Assembly: GCA_017165825.1 (NCBI GenBank)
Contig: CM029379.1
Span: forward strand, 22,459,972 to 22,523,971
DNA: 64,000 bases
Source: Hepsetus odoe
Lineage: Eukaryota; Chordata; Actinopteri; Characiformes; Hepsetidae
Direction: 5' to 3'
The notes under the pieces are model-generated. The model saw only the letters and a list, made by a program, of their open reading frames with translations, was not told the DNA's origin and made no database searches. Below are positions 10,291 to 20,962 of this stretch, one piece after another (positions within the stretch are counted from its first letter, which is position 1; each line of letters opens with the position of its first letter). A program made the position numbers and the translations under genes.

Positions 10291-10929
10291 TCAAGGCCAG
10301 ATTGCCATGGCTCTGTAGATACGGAGAAGCTGCTCATCAATCACAGTGCCCTCCCTCTGCTCAAATCAAGTGCGTCCTGCTGCGCCATGAAATATATCTG
10401 CACTCAGCACCAGCCAACAAGCGGCTCTTTGGGAGGGGAGGGGGTTGGAGGAGCCACAGGCCCCTGCCCAGAGGAACAGTCCCTGATGAGAGGGCGGCCA
10501 GTCCCAAGGCCTGTCACAGGCCATCTTGCTGGGCCATCAGGCAGGGTGCGGAGGGGTCACAAGAAGATTAGTTAAAATCACAGCACTAGTAGAACAGATA
10601 GCTTAGATTTCTGTCTCTGTCTGCTTGCTGGAGCTTTTGATTGATGTGCTTTGGACCCACAGTGACACCAATGGGTTTTTAAAATCTGGATTGTGCCACT
10701 TGTGTCATTTTAAGCCTAATTTTAAAACTGTTAAAGTGAGTTCCATCATTATGTAATTTTACTCCACCAAGTTGGGCTGCTGCCTGAGTGGTCTAATTGC
10801 CAGAGCTGGAGATTCATTCATTTCAATAATGGATTTTATGAATACACTCACTGGAGTACATAATCAGTACATTTACTATAGTTTAGGCAGGACAGTATCA
10901 CAGGTACCCTTTTAGCATCAAAGCCTTAT
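10291..10929. other. Unassigned non-coding sequence
   Basis: A moderately GC-rich patch at 10300-10560 carries a 124-codon open frame (10197-10571) with no recognisable domain, partly within GA-repeat. The rest is AT-rich and empty. I do not call a gene. Confidence 0.45.
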
Positions 10930-11640
10930 CACAGTGGAGGGGTGTGTGTGGCCCTTTAAACCTGGGTGCTTTGCTGCTGGGAGCATGTAACTCCTGGTAG
11001 GGTTACCCATACCAGAACGGTTTCAGGTGAGGAGCCAGACAAATGGTGATTCACGGTCAACCATGAAAAGTTCTGGACACCTCACCTGGAGTAGGGATAC
11101 CTTGGCCCACACCTGGTGTCAAGCCTGAGAGTGGACCTGATGGCCAGATCTCTGAATTACATCCTGAAATGCTGAAGGCTATGGATGTTGTTGTGGTGTC
11201 ACAGACACTGGAAGGGTGTGTGTCTACATGTGTGGATCTGGAAAAGGCAACCAGATCTTGTGGCACGTGTTGGAATGTGGAGTGGTAGGATTGCTTCTAA
11301 GATCCATTCAGTTCCTCTCTAGCCACTGTGAGAGCTGTGTCCATATTCTTGGAACTAAGTCAAGCTTAGTTGTTCTCAGTGAGTGTTGGACCCCTTGTCC
11401 CCAGTCCTGTTTGTGATTTTCAAGGACAGAATATGGAGGCGCAGCCAGGGAGTGGATGGTGTCCAGTATGGTGACCTCAATATCCCATCTTTGCTTTGTG
11501 AAAAATTATAGTGATAGTGAGGAGTAAATGGATAGTGACCAAAGGAATAAAGATTGCAATTACAAATGGCAGAAATGAGTTTCCTCTATAGTGTCGCTGG
11601 ACCCTTGGCGACAGCAGCTTGGACATCTGATTTTAGTAAA
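10930..11640 (+). pseudogene. Decayed, internally deleted Rex3/RTE-like LINE
   Basis: About 700 bp that aligns by eye, in order, to scattered parts of the intact LINE at 2161-5530. The start matches the 5' leader (GTGGAGGGGTGTGTG..., CTCCTGGTAGGGTTACCCA, GGTGAGGAGCCAGACAAA). Near 11131 it matches the RT start (GTGGACCTGATG versus GTGGATGAGATC). Near 11420-11500 it matches the text before the FADD box (ATATGGAGGCGCAGCCAGGG). Near 11560 it matches GCAGAAATGAGTTTCCTC. The endonuclease and most of the RT are deleted and no frame survives. It is an old 'dead on arrival' copy, far more diverged than the intact one. Confidence 0.75.
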
Positions 11641-11819
11641 ACTATAGAAATGTAACCAAAGTCTTATATAATAACACAGTAGAATACCATTTTCAACAAA
11701 AGCAAATATCCTCATGAAACAAAATTTTTTGGTCCATTTCAGTACAAATATACAGTGTAGTGTTGCTGCTGAAATTAGAACTTCACTGCTCAGAAATAAA
11801 AAAAGGTTTTATCTGTTGA

Positions 11820-12080
11820 TTCATTTGGGGGTGTCCTGGTGGTGCTTTCCTCACAGCAAGAAGGTTCCGGGTTTGATTCCTGGCCAGGATGCTTTCTGTA
11901 TATAATTTGCATGTGTCAGGGAGATTGGAGATGCTTTATTGCCCCATAGATGTGTATGTTTGTGTTTCTGCCCAGTGATGAACTGGCTATCTGTGTTTCT
12001 CCACCTTTTACCCTTGACAGATGGGATAAGCTTCAGCACCCCTCACCACCCAGGTTATGAATAAGCAGCTCAGAAAATGG
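11820..12080 (+). mobile_element. Dispersed repeat with tRNA-like box and L2-type tail
   Basis: Begins with GGTGCTTTCCTCACAGCAAG and a B-box-like GGGTTTGATTCCTGG (11867-11881). It ends in an L2-like tail (GATGGGATAAGCTTCAGCACCCC ... CAGCTCAGAAAATGG, about 12020-12078). The layout is that of a tRNA-headed SINE with an L2-type 3' end. Similar copies lie at 27845-28122 (minus) and 44590-44895 (plus). Confidence 0.6.
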
Positions 12081-13548
12081 TTTGTCATAGTTTCACACAA
12101 TGTAAGTGCAATGTTCCCAAATTTAGTCAAAAACCAAATAAACAAAAAAAAACAACTAAAAATAAAAAATGAATGGTCATAAAAGGCAGCTGGCATCTGT
12201 TAAAAATGGTAACAATGTAAAAAATGAATACATAAGATAATCAAACAACAGCAAAATGTCTAAAACTAAAGAAATAAATATTAAGTAATTCATTTTTAAT
12301 AAAACCATAGTAAACATTAGTAAGTAAACATTAGTAAGAATAATTGTAGAAAAATAGTAATAATGTTAGAACACCTCAGTCTCTGGATGGGCCTGGCTTA
12401 TTACATAATGAGAAGTAATTTGGAGAAGGTAAGTTGGGAAATTTGAGGTCAGTTTTATCTTCAGCACAGTAAATCAATTATAACCTAAAGGTCTTCTACT
12501 GAACTTAGATCAACACAAGGCAGCTTTTGTTCTCTGTCAGTAAACTGGTTAAAAATGAAGAAACAGTGCTCACTGATCTGAAATCAGCCCTGGGCCTTTC
12601 CATCTGCCCCTGAAATCCTAAGAGCCTGTTTTTCCTGATCTTAGGTCAGTGTTTCAGTTTTCGCCTCCCTCCAAATACTGGAAGTTAAAGCTGAAAGGTT
12701 TTTAAGAAGCGTAATTGGTCTCCTGACATCAGCTATAGCCTGATTAGCATGTCTTTGAAGCGTTAGCTTCCTAACAAAGACTGGGCTGATAACAGCGATT
12801 AGAAAATGACAGCCGCTTCTGACAGGATCACAGTGTTAGTCCAACTTTTAGGAATGTTGTTGTTTTATTGGTCTGCACCAGCACTGTACTACATATAAAT
12901 AACAGATGAGATCTTAAAGACCCTCTTATCTGGAACTGAACAGACCAATGAGGATGTTGGGGTAGTTTTACATGCTAAAGCCAAAAATAGCCTGACATCA
13001 TGCAAGGTCATCATTACTTTGATGATTAGCTTAATTAGTTTTGAACAGTGGGCATGTATGACTGGTTCTGGTGTGAGTATATGTGTGTGTGTGTCATTTG
13101 TATTTCTTTTATGTTGTCTGTGAAGGCTTCTGATGACTGAAAAGCTTCTGATAAGAGATGAATCAAACGCTAAACTTTCTTTTTTTCTACACTGCTACAT
13201 TTAATAGTATTCGCGCTCCCACCGAACGCTTACAACATCAAATATGAGGCTACCCTGTGATCCCTCACAAATGACCATGACACATGAGCTTGCATAAATA
13301 TTTCTGATGACTGACAGAACTGTGCTTCAGAAATGTCTTCTTTCATAGCTACTGTGAGTTTTTCCCAACACTGCGTGAAAATGAAAAGGAAGGTGGAAAT
13401 GGCAACACATTTACCAGGCAGCTACTATTATCATGATTGCAAAAATCAAACTAAACACCAAGTTAATATTAAGCAAATCTTATTTCAAACTGATTAACAA
13501 TGGGGGCCCAAATGGTTCAACCAAGATGCAAAAGTCACATTGGAAAGA
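12081..13548. other. Unassigned non-coding sequence
   Basis: AT-rich to about 12350, then more balanced text. The stretch 12700-12840 is unusually non-repetitive and could be conserved non-coding DNA, but nothing in this single sequence proves it. A (GT)n run of about 14 bp is at 13081-13094. No ORF or RNA gene. Confidence 0.4.
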
Positions 13549-13770
13549 GAGAAAGTGACTATTCTTGTCATTGTGGAAAAGCACACAGTGAGCCATAACG
13601 AAATTCAACCTCTGCTTTTCACCCGTACACACCGTGCAGCAGGGGGCAGCTATTTAAAGCACCTGGGGAGCAGTGATGGGGGCGATACCTTGCTCGAGGG
13701 CACCTCAGGGCAACCTACTGGTCTGGGATTTGAACCCATGACCTTCCAATCTTGTGGCCTTGTCCCTAAT
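13549..13770 (-). mobile_element. tRNA-derived SINE
   Basis: Read on the minus strand it has a tRNA-like head with B box GGTTCAAATCC, then the central block (CTGAGGTGCCCTCGAGCAAG) and the CCCCCTGCTGCACGG block. It ends with the AGTCACTTTC 3' end shared by the other SINEs here. The first part of the head, including the A box, is truncated. No coding capacity. Confidence 0.85.
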
Positions 13771-14525
13771 CTAGATTTTTCATATTTTATATTTTCCTAT
13801 TCATGCATTCTGCAATCTGATTTATTAAACTATGCAGTAACACAGCATTAAGGCAGTTATTGTTGGCTAAGTAGATGAAAGTAAAGCTGAACTCATGATC
13901 AGAGACTAAGTGTTATTAAATCAGTGGTTCTCAAACTTTTTTTGTTACAATATTCTGTCATTTGGAAGCAGCTTTCCTCATATTCCTTATAATCACCATC
14001 TTGATGTTCATGATAGTAATCAGTTTTGACTTTGATCATTTTAAAAGGACACTGTATCCATGTTATCTTTGTTCTGAAGCTTTGTTTGAAATAAATAATT
14101 TTTTTATCAGAATACACAAAAGGTCATGAAAGTGAAAGTTGCAGGTTTCATTTGTGATTTTGCAGAATGTAAATAAATGAATAATAAAATAATAATCAAA
14201 TTCCCAGAATGCAGACTCTTCTGTTCAAATTTAAACTCATGTATGTAACTCTGAGGCTTATTTAAAAAAAAAAAAAAAAAACTAGATTAAAGACAGGCCA
14301 TGTTTCTTAGTGTCATGAAGAAGGTTCTTACTGCAGATGTGGTGTCAAACCGCTTTGTCTCCGCAATTCTTCAGACCAAGTTTGCTGGTCATTTCAAGTT
14401 GCTGATACTTGCACCAGGCCTTCAAGCTTTTTGAAAACTTGTGGTGTTCAAGACAGAATTGCTCCCAGTGAATCTACTGCAACAGCTCATATAAACCAAG
14501 CTTTTCTTTAATGATCCAAATGTTG
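13771..14525. other. Unassigned AT-rich sequence
   Basis: Contains an A-run at about 14264-14281. No supported gene or further repeat. Confidence 0.45.
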
Positions 14526-14850
14526 AAGTGAAAAAGACTACCCTTGTCATTGTAAAATGCAGCACAGCACAAGTGAAAGTGACTATTCTTGTCATTGCGA
14601 GGTTACAGCACAGCACAAGTGAAAGTGACTATTCTTGTCATTGCGAGGTCACAACACAGCACACAGTGAACCACAACGGAATTGTATCTCTGCATTTAAC
14701 CCATGCAAACACCGTGCACCCTGAAGTGACAGGGACGGTACCTTGCTCAAGTGTACCTCAGGGCAACCTACCGGTAAGGGGTTTGAACCCACAATCTTCA
14801 GATCCTGTGGCCAACTCCCTAACTACTAGGCCACCCCTGCCTAGTGGTAG
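14526..14850 (-). mobile_element. tRNA-derived SINE with triplicated 3' end
   Basis: Minus-strand SINE with A-box-like text near 14838-14846 (GGCCTAGTAG on the minus strand), B box GGGTTCAAACCCC (about 14781-14793) and the usual central block. Its terminal segment is present as three consecutive units of about 46 bp (starting at 14526, 14571 and 14617), each containing GTGAAAGTGACTATTCTTGT or a variant. Confidence 0.82.
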
Positions 14851-15228
14851 TTTTAATATCATTCCAGTTTCTCGCAGGACAAGGATGCAGAGACGCCATA
14901 TGACTCTGAGATATTAACAGTTAAAATGTAATAAAAAATTTGAGTAAGATGGTTCCAGTGGGAGCATGTGTGTGTTTTCAGAGGCTACAAGGTTTCAAAG
15001 TGACAGGGGTGGGGAGGGTGCTTGACAAGGCACTTTGTATTATAGTTTCAATGATTTGTAATACTTTCCTGGACCTACATTTTCCCTGATGCTTTGTAAT
15101 GCATTAAAAATGATTGTATCAAATACTCATCCATCTATCATCATAACCATTCATCCTGACTAGGATTGGAGGGATTAAAGTATCCTATTGGTGAAGCGTT
15201 TTTTTATTGAAACCCCATTACTCCTTAT
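14851..15228. other. Unassigned non-coding sequence
   Basis: No gene or recognised repeat. It ends in CTTAT (15224-15228), the left target-site duplication of the LTR element that follows. Confidence 0.45.
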
Positions 15229-15524
15229 TGTAAAGGTGGCGGGGTGTGGGGAGGACGCCAACGCTGAGCCAGGAGTTCGGATTATAACTTTATTGACTAT
15301 ATTTACAAAACAAGAGCAAAGGGCTGCAGTTCAAACTAAAACCAAGGAACTGCAGCCTAAACCAAAAATACCAAAACTACCATAGAGTGTAGGCTGAGCC
15401 TAACGAATGAGCCACGCTCTGTTCTGACTTCATGAGCTCAGGTGTTGTGCCTTCATGAGCTCAGGTGTGCTCAGTCAGAACAGAGCGCCCTCTACCGTGC
15501 CCAAAACACACCTCACCCGTGACA
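15229..15524 (-). repeat. Copy 1, 3' LTR
   Basis: On the minus strand it runs TGTCACGGG...TTACA, with polyadenylation signal AATAAA at 15288-15293 (plus strand TTTATT). Compared with the partner at 18724 it lacks the TATA and inner hairpin segment, replaced by a short duplicated TTCATGAGCTCAGGTGT near 15429. Confidence 0.85.
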
Positions 15525-15541
15525 GAATGCCCCCCCAAAAG
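15525..15541 (-). promoter_or_regulatory. Polypurine tract, copy 1
   Basis: The minus strand reads TTTTGGGGGGGCATTC immediately before the 3' LTR. A G-run here is the expected primer for plus-strand DNA synthesis. Copies 2 and 3 have the same element with nine Gs. Confidence 0.7.
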
Positions 15542-15602
15542 GCGCGGCTCCCGAAGCACAGCTGAACCTCTAGGGGGGAAGCCAAGAACAAAAAAACACT
15601 CT

Positions 15603-18600
15603 TCAAAGTTCCTTTGTGGGGCATATGGTCAGGTCCACAAAACACAAAAGGGACCTCTGACCAGCCATGTCAAGGGCTGCTGGCGGTGGAGAGGGGAATC
15701 CTAGAAGTTCTGTCCACTTCTTTATTTGTTGCCTGGACTCGACCCTGGAGTCACTGGAAGAATCATCTGACTCAGTGGAACGCCTTGCCTTGACGGTACC
15801 TGAAAGAGAGCTAAACACAGATTTTACAAGGTTGAAAGAGGAAGTCTTTTTCACATAGTCCGAACTCTGCTTCCAACTCCTGCCATCCTTGTTCTTCACA
15901 TCTCTCATCACAGAATCTACAGTGCAGAAGCTGTCGTTCACTTTCTTGAATTGAGACAGGTCACTACTGATGTCTCTTGGCTCATTCTTCTTCTTGATTA
16001 TACTTCTCTGCTGCTTGGAGCTCAGTGAGGCAGTATCCCAGCTCCTGGTTCCACTACGAGAAGTTCCACATGGACTCCTCCACCAGCCACCTTGTTCTGA
16101 GTCTGCTGAATTGTGAGGGTGAACTGAAGGTAGGGAGTCATAACGCAGCTGCTCAACCTCTTGAATCTTTACCTGCTTCTCCATCAGACTGTTCTTCAGC
16201 TGCTCCGCTCTGGCGTTAACCACCAGGGTCCCAGCATGCACTGGTGTCTGTGGAGTGAGTTGAGATTCGAAGATTGCCAGTTCTGCTTCCATACCTCTGA
16301 CCTGCTTCTCCAGCTCGGTGAGCTTACTGGCCTCACTTTGGGCTTTTCTCAGTTCAGCCTGCAGAGCAACATTGTGGTCCTGCACCCGTCTCAGCTCTGC
16401 CCTGGTCTGATTTAGCTGTTCTTCCATAGTGACTATTTTAGCTTCCAGCTTCTCCTAAATGGTTGGAGTCTCAACTCTCCTTGTTGCCTGGCATACAGTT
16501 TGGTCCCTCTGTTCATCCGTTCTCTCCAGCCTTTCTCTTTGGACAGCCATCACAGCTTGCAGCTTTATTCTGGAGACTTCTCCCTCCTTTCTGAATGTAC
16601 TCTTTCCGTGAAGCTCACCTTTGTCTTGAGCCAGAGCTTTTCTTTCTGTTTCCATGGCTTCGATCTCCCTTTGGCAATTGGACAAGAGTCCTTTGGTCCT
16701 CTCCAGCTGAGGAAGCAGATAGGTGACCCTTTCCTTGTGTTTCAACCCTTCGTTCGTGACCAAGGCATTCACCTGTAGCATCGAGGCTTCCTTCTCCGTC
16801 AGCTGCTGGTAGAGCTCTGTCAGCAACTCCTCCTGTTCAGTGATCTGAACATTCATGCAGCTGATTTGTTCACCTCCGAGGTGAGATTGGATTGTCCTTG
16901 CAGCTCTGATCCGTTTGGCCAGATCCCTTGCCTGTTTTCCTCTGAATGACTTTTGCAAGCAAATTGCAGCATGTCTGAACAGCTGATACCTCTGCCTTTG
17001 TTGATGCCCAAGCTTCCACCTTCTGAACCTCCTCTGAAGAACACTTGCTGCCCAGCATTGCTTCTTGAAAACCAATCTTTGCTTGTGCATTATTACTGCA
17101 GCCTGAATAATGGTAGCAGCTTTGTGCATTGCAGCAACATTCTTTCGAACAGAATAACCCCTAAAAGCTGCCTGGATGCATATCGCAGACCTTCTCAACA
17201 CCTGGAATTTCTCACGTTCAAATTTACCCTTAATGTGGGACATATAATTTCTTTGAATGATGATGGCTGACACCCTTATGGCCTGGTACTTTGCTACCTC
17301 CCTGTGTCTTCTGAACACAGCCTGAATCAGGGAAGCTGCCTGATGTTGCAGGATCATCTCCCTTCTGACCCTCTGACCTCTGAAGCAGGCTTGCAGGAAC
17401 ATTGCAGCAGAGCTCAATTGTAAGCACATTGTATCACAGTGGCAGCCTGGTGCTTCTGTTTCAGAGTCTGTCTGGCCTTTATCCCTCGGAATGCGGCTTG
17501 CAGAACAGCAGCCATCTTTTTCTCTTTCAAAGACTTCATTTCTTGCATCATCATCTTATTAGCTCGGTAATATCGCTGAACAGTCCTGGCTGCCCACAGT
17601 AGCTTCAGGTAGTACTTTCTGCTCAAGTGCTTCCTCACCTGTGCCTGAATGGTTACTGCAGCCTCATGTTCAATTTTCATCTGCACCCGAACCTTCATTC
17701 TAAACATCCCACTAACCTAGAGCTGCTCCTTCTCTGCTTTCTGTGCAACAGACGGGTCAGTGGTGCTGGGTTTGGGGGTCGACTCCTTGATGCTGCTTTC
17801 CTTGCTGCGAAGGGCCTTCTTGGTCGACCTCCCCGGTTGCACGATGCAGGAAGCGGTTTCTGCTGTCTTCCTGCTCTCTGTGTCAGGAACGGCCTTCTTT
17901 GCCACTGCCTCGCTTTTCTTGTTGCGGGCGGCCTTCTTTGCCTTCCTCTTCTTTTGCCTTGTGTTTAAGAGTGCAGGGAGTGTTTACTTTCTACTGTTTC
18001 GCTGTTATTCGCACTGGCTGTGTTCACCGCTGTGTTCTCACGTTGAGCTGTGCAGAGCGCCATGTTTACCGTAATGCCTCCATTAACTGCACAAGAAGAA
18101 TTCTTTACCGTAACGCCTCCATTAGCTGCGCAGCCAGAATTCTTTACCGTAACGCCTCCATTAGCTAGTCCATTTCTCCGCTGGCGGATCGCGGTGATTG
18201 GTGCACGGCGCTTTCGGCGCTGAATCTCTGCATGGAACAGCGCAGGTCGGTGCCACTATAAACGTTCCGCTTTGAATGACGTAGGGCTTGTTGACTGGCG
18301 TCCGTCCGTGTTGCGTGACGCCCGTCGTCAACGAAGCCCCGCCTTCCATGTCGCGTGTGGAAAAAAACACGTGGTTCAGCGTGTTGAGGTAGCGCTGTGT
18401 GTTCACGGCTAGAGCGACCAGCCTCTGCAGCAGGAATTCGAACCAGTCCGCGCCTATCTCGGGACCCAGGCGGCTGACGAGCGGGATATCTGAAGTCTCC
18501 CGCTTCAGACGTTTCTCGAGCTCCCTGGCTGTGGCCGCCGGCGTCCGTTGCACCCAATCCTCGCCCTCCAATTCCTCACGGAGGTCTACAGACTCAACGC

Positions 18601-18720
18601 ATGCCGGCACCCTCGTCTCCCAGGTTTCAATGAACTCCAACGTCCTCTGGATCATGGCTGCACATGTTCGCAACACCCGCTCGTGATCGCACTCCTGACA
18701 TCAAGGTACTGCCGGCTCAT
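15603..18720 (-). pseudogene. Broken gag-like + IQ-repeat/coiled-coil gene (copy 1)
   Basis: Minus-strand coding remains in several frames. The MSRQ start (18720-18718) overlaps the putative primer site, and a small indel near 18690 shifts the frame into the N-terminal ORF ending at 18161. A linker follows (17717-17905) with nuclear-type basic text and STPKPSTT; it is cut by a stop codon at 17717-17719 where copy 2 has CAG. Next come IQ repeats (17414-17707, then 16455-17429), with about 120 bp missing near 17420 relative to copy 3, removing roughly one repeat. The C-terminal coiled-coil (15603-16427) starts MEEQLNQTRAELRR and has the family end FPSPPPAA. The IQ repeats resemble ASPM or myosin-neck repeats. 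Host origin is inferred. Confidence 0.8.
18065..18166. repeat. 39-bp tandem repeat inside copy 1
   Basis: About 2.6 units beginning TTTACCGTAAYGCCTCCATT at the junction between the N-terminal ORF and the linker. A single diverged unit sits at the same junction in copy 3 (about 57873-57910). Confidence 0.8.
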
Positions 18721-18722
18721 TT
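18713..18722 (-). promoter_or_regulatory. Putative self-primer binding site, copy 1
   Basis: The minus strand reads AATGAGCCGG starting 2 nt inside the 5' LTR. It pairs at 9 of 10 positions with GCGGCTCATT within the LTR (plus strand AATGAGCCGC at 18901-18910). No TGG-type tRNA primer site is present. Confidence 0.6.
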
Positions 18723-18723
18723 C

Positions 18724-19041
18724 TGTAACGGTGGCGGGGTGTGGGGAGGACGCCAACGCTGAGCCAGGAGTTCAGATTATAACTTTATTGACTGTATTTA
18801 CAAAACAAGAGCAAAGGGCTGCAGTTCAAACTAAAACCAAGGAACTGCAGCCTAAACCAAGAATACCAAAACCACCATAGAGTGTAGGCTGAGCCTAACG
18901 AATGAGCCGCGCTCTGTTCTGACACATTGGGGCTTAAATAGTCAGCCCTAATGAAGCACACCTGTGCCTTCATGAGCTCAGGTGTGCTCAGTCAGAACAG
19001 AGTGCTCTCTACCGTGCCCAAAACACACCTCACCCGTGACA
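18724..19041 (-). repeat. Copy 1, 5' LTR (promoter LTR)
   Basis: 318 bp. On the minus strand it has the U3 hairpin region, TATA-like CTATTTAAGCCC (about 18929-18940), the primer-like GCGGCTCATT and AATAAA near 18783-18788. It ends TTACA. The full promoter region is present here, unlike the 3' LTR. Confidence 0.85.
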
Positions 19042-19046
19042 TTTAT

Positions 19047-19615
19047 GTGGATATATGTCCAATCAAGGTTTACCTAGTAATCTTTGATTAAGCCTGATTA
19101 TGCAATACCTGTGAGACACATGGTACATTCCCTCTGGTTTCCCAGCTGGGCTTTTGGATTGGCCAACAAGACGATTAATGTGAGTGTTCAAATATTGCTC
19201 ATAGTCAGCTCGTTTCCTGCAGGACACTGAACTTGTGTGCTTGCAGCTACCATTGAACAGATGCCTGAATTCTTTGAACAGATCCAAAATTGCCTTCTGT
19301 TAAGAGAACACTGCAATGTTGCCTCTTTTCCATGTAAAAGACTCAACATGTGGCAGATGTGTGGTATTTAAAGGTACACTGCAACACAAATAAGCTGTGA
19401 GAAGTGTGGTTTATGTAGAAGCACCTTTGTAGTGGGCACAAGTAGTCTCAAGGTAACACTTAATAAATACAACATATAAGAGACAAAGTAAAAGTGAGGA
19501 ATGCATCTTTCAGCATAATCACATTCAGTAATTTCAAAAACGTGGGGTTATGTAGACCGTACATCAATGAGGATTAAGAATGAGACAAAAACATTAGTTT
19601 ATTAAAGCAGGACCA
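19047..19615. other. Unassigned non-coding sequence
   Basis: No gene or recognised repeat. A 74-codon minus-strand frame at 19063-19287 has no domain signature. Confidence 0.45.
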
Positions 19616-19940
19616 TTTTCTCCAGCACCCCCTGCAACCTAATTAGGACAAACGGCTATGAAAATGGGGCAGCGGTGGCCTAGTGGTTAGGGTGTTGGCG
19701 ACATGATCGGTGGATCGGGGGTTCGAACCCCTTCCCAATGGGTTGCCCTGAGGTACCCTTGAGCAAGGTGCCGTCCCCGTCATGCTCCTCCCTGTGATGG
19801 GCTGGCGACCTGTCCAGGGTGCGTCCCCCGTCCTCACCCTGTGTGCGCTGGGTTGGACGCCAGCACTCCCCCGCGACCCCATTTGGGACAAGCGGCAGAT
19901 AATGGATAATGAGCTATGAAAATGAGTCAGTGAGTGAAAG
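19616..19940 (+). mobile_element. Older L2-type tail interrupted by a SINE
   Basis: CTCCAGCACCCCCTGCAACC...GACAAACGGCTATGAAAATG (19619-19666) is an L2-type 3' end. It resumes after the SINE as GAGTCAGTGAGTGA, so the SINE landed within the tail of an older element. The orientation is the same. Confidence 0.75.
19667..19912 (+). mobile_element. tRNA-derived SINE with L2-type 3' end
   Basis: 246 bp with A box TGGCCTAGTGG (about 19677-19687), B box GGGTTCGAACCCC (about 19719-19731), the central CTGAGGTACCCTTGAGCAAG block and a tail homologous to L2 (GCGACCTGTCCAGGGTGCG ... GACAAGCGGCAGATAATGG). Perfect 12-bp target duplications GCTATGAAAATG lie at 19655-19666 and 19913-19924. It is a young insertion, probably mobilised by an L2-clade LINE. 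Confidence 0.92.
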
Positions 19941-20725
19941 TGAAACATTGCTTATTTGTGAGAATCACATCTCTCCCTTTCAGTGTCTGCAACTTCCCTC
20001 TGGTTTATGAAACCGACCCTAAAAATAAAAGTAGGTTAACTGTTATTTTCTCCTGATAAACCCAGCCTCACTCGTTTTGATCCTAATTCTTGACTGATAC
20101 CATGGGACCTAATAGATCTCTCTTCAGCATACATAATAAGAGTGCCGTGGAAGCAGAAAAAAGAAAAATGGAGAGAACTTTTTTCCTTTCATTTTCTTGC
20201 TCCTGTCTGTTCAAACACAACACAATGTGAGATGAGATTTAGAGGAAGTGTTAGTATATTCAAAAAGTGAAACATCCCATGCGATTAAAGATTAATATGA
20301 TACTGTATGTTAACTTTCAGTAATGCCAGGCAAAAATTAGGAAATGTGTTATCAAAAAGAGATGTGTTATAAGTTCCTAAAGTTAGGAATTTTCACAAAA
20401 TATGTCAAACTGTATTTGGAACCAGCAAAGTCATTGAGTCATATTTTTAAATATGGTTTTCTTAATTCAGCGTTTGCAAAAATGCTCAACTTAAGGTGGA
20501 ACAGAGGGGAAAAAATCAAATTATTTTTACACAGAAATGAATGAAAGAAGTTAATTGCTTAATGTGCTGACCTGTGATTAACTATGTTAACAGTCTCTTT
20601 TTCTCTTTTTATTTTTTGTCTTTTCCTGTATTTATAAATGTGTATCAAGATTGCAACATGACAATGATACTGTACATCGCAGGATTAAAGTTCTCACAGA
20701 TTTCGCTCAGTTTCTCTTTCGCTCA
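19941..20725. other. Unassigned AT-rich sequence
   Basis: Nothing recognisable; no supported ORF. Confidence 0.45.
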
Positions 20726-20962
20726 GAGTGAAAGTGACTGCTTGTCATCGTAAACACACCCCAGCACACAGTGAAACAATGATACGCTTCTTATGTGTTC
20801 ATTTAACACATACACACCGTACAGCAGGGGGCAGCCGTATCCAGCCCAGAGAGCAGTGTTGGGGACAGCTCAAGGGAAGATTATGGTAACCTACTGGTCT
20901 GAGATTTGACCCCAAGACCTTCAGATCATGGAGTCAAGTCCGACAACTAGGCCACCACTGAC
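20726..20962 (-). mobile_element. tRNA-derived SINE, diverged
   Basis: Minus-strand SINE with the GTGAAAGTGACT end, CAGCAGGGGGCAGC block and a decayed B box (GGGTCAAATC near 20909). The A box region (GGCCTAGTTG on the minus strand) is near 20946-20955. More diverged than the copies at 32.5, 39.1 and 40.5 kb. Confidence 0.78.

Larger units (their letters stand above)
15229..19041 (-). mobile_element. LTR element copy 1 with IQ/coiled-coil cargo
   Basis: A minus-strand element bounded by direct repeats at 15229-15524 and 18724-19041, which begin TGTAA and end GTGACA on the plus strand. It is flanked by 5-bp duplications with one mismatch (CTTAT 15224-15228, TTTAT 19042-19046). Inside the 3' LTR is a polypurine tract (15525-15541). 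The interior shows no protease, RT, RNase H or integrase. It encodes an MSRQ-type N-terminal ORF and an IQ-repeat/coiled-coil protein, now broken. It is therefore a non-autonomous LTR retroelement, probably mobilised by a Ty3/Gypsy-type partner; that partner is inferred, not seen. Confidence 0.85.

Noticed and set aside
9216..10571. Charged-protein ORFs in GA-rich DNA
   Set aside because: Arg/Glu/Lys-rich frames follow directly from purine-rich composition.
15603..18720. Host ASPM or myosin gene on the minus strand
   Set aside because: The coding text is bounded by LTRs with target duplications, recurs in three places and has no intron-exon layout, so it is retroelement cargo rather than the native locus.
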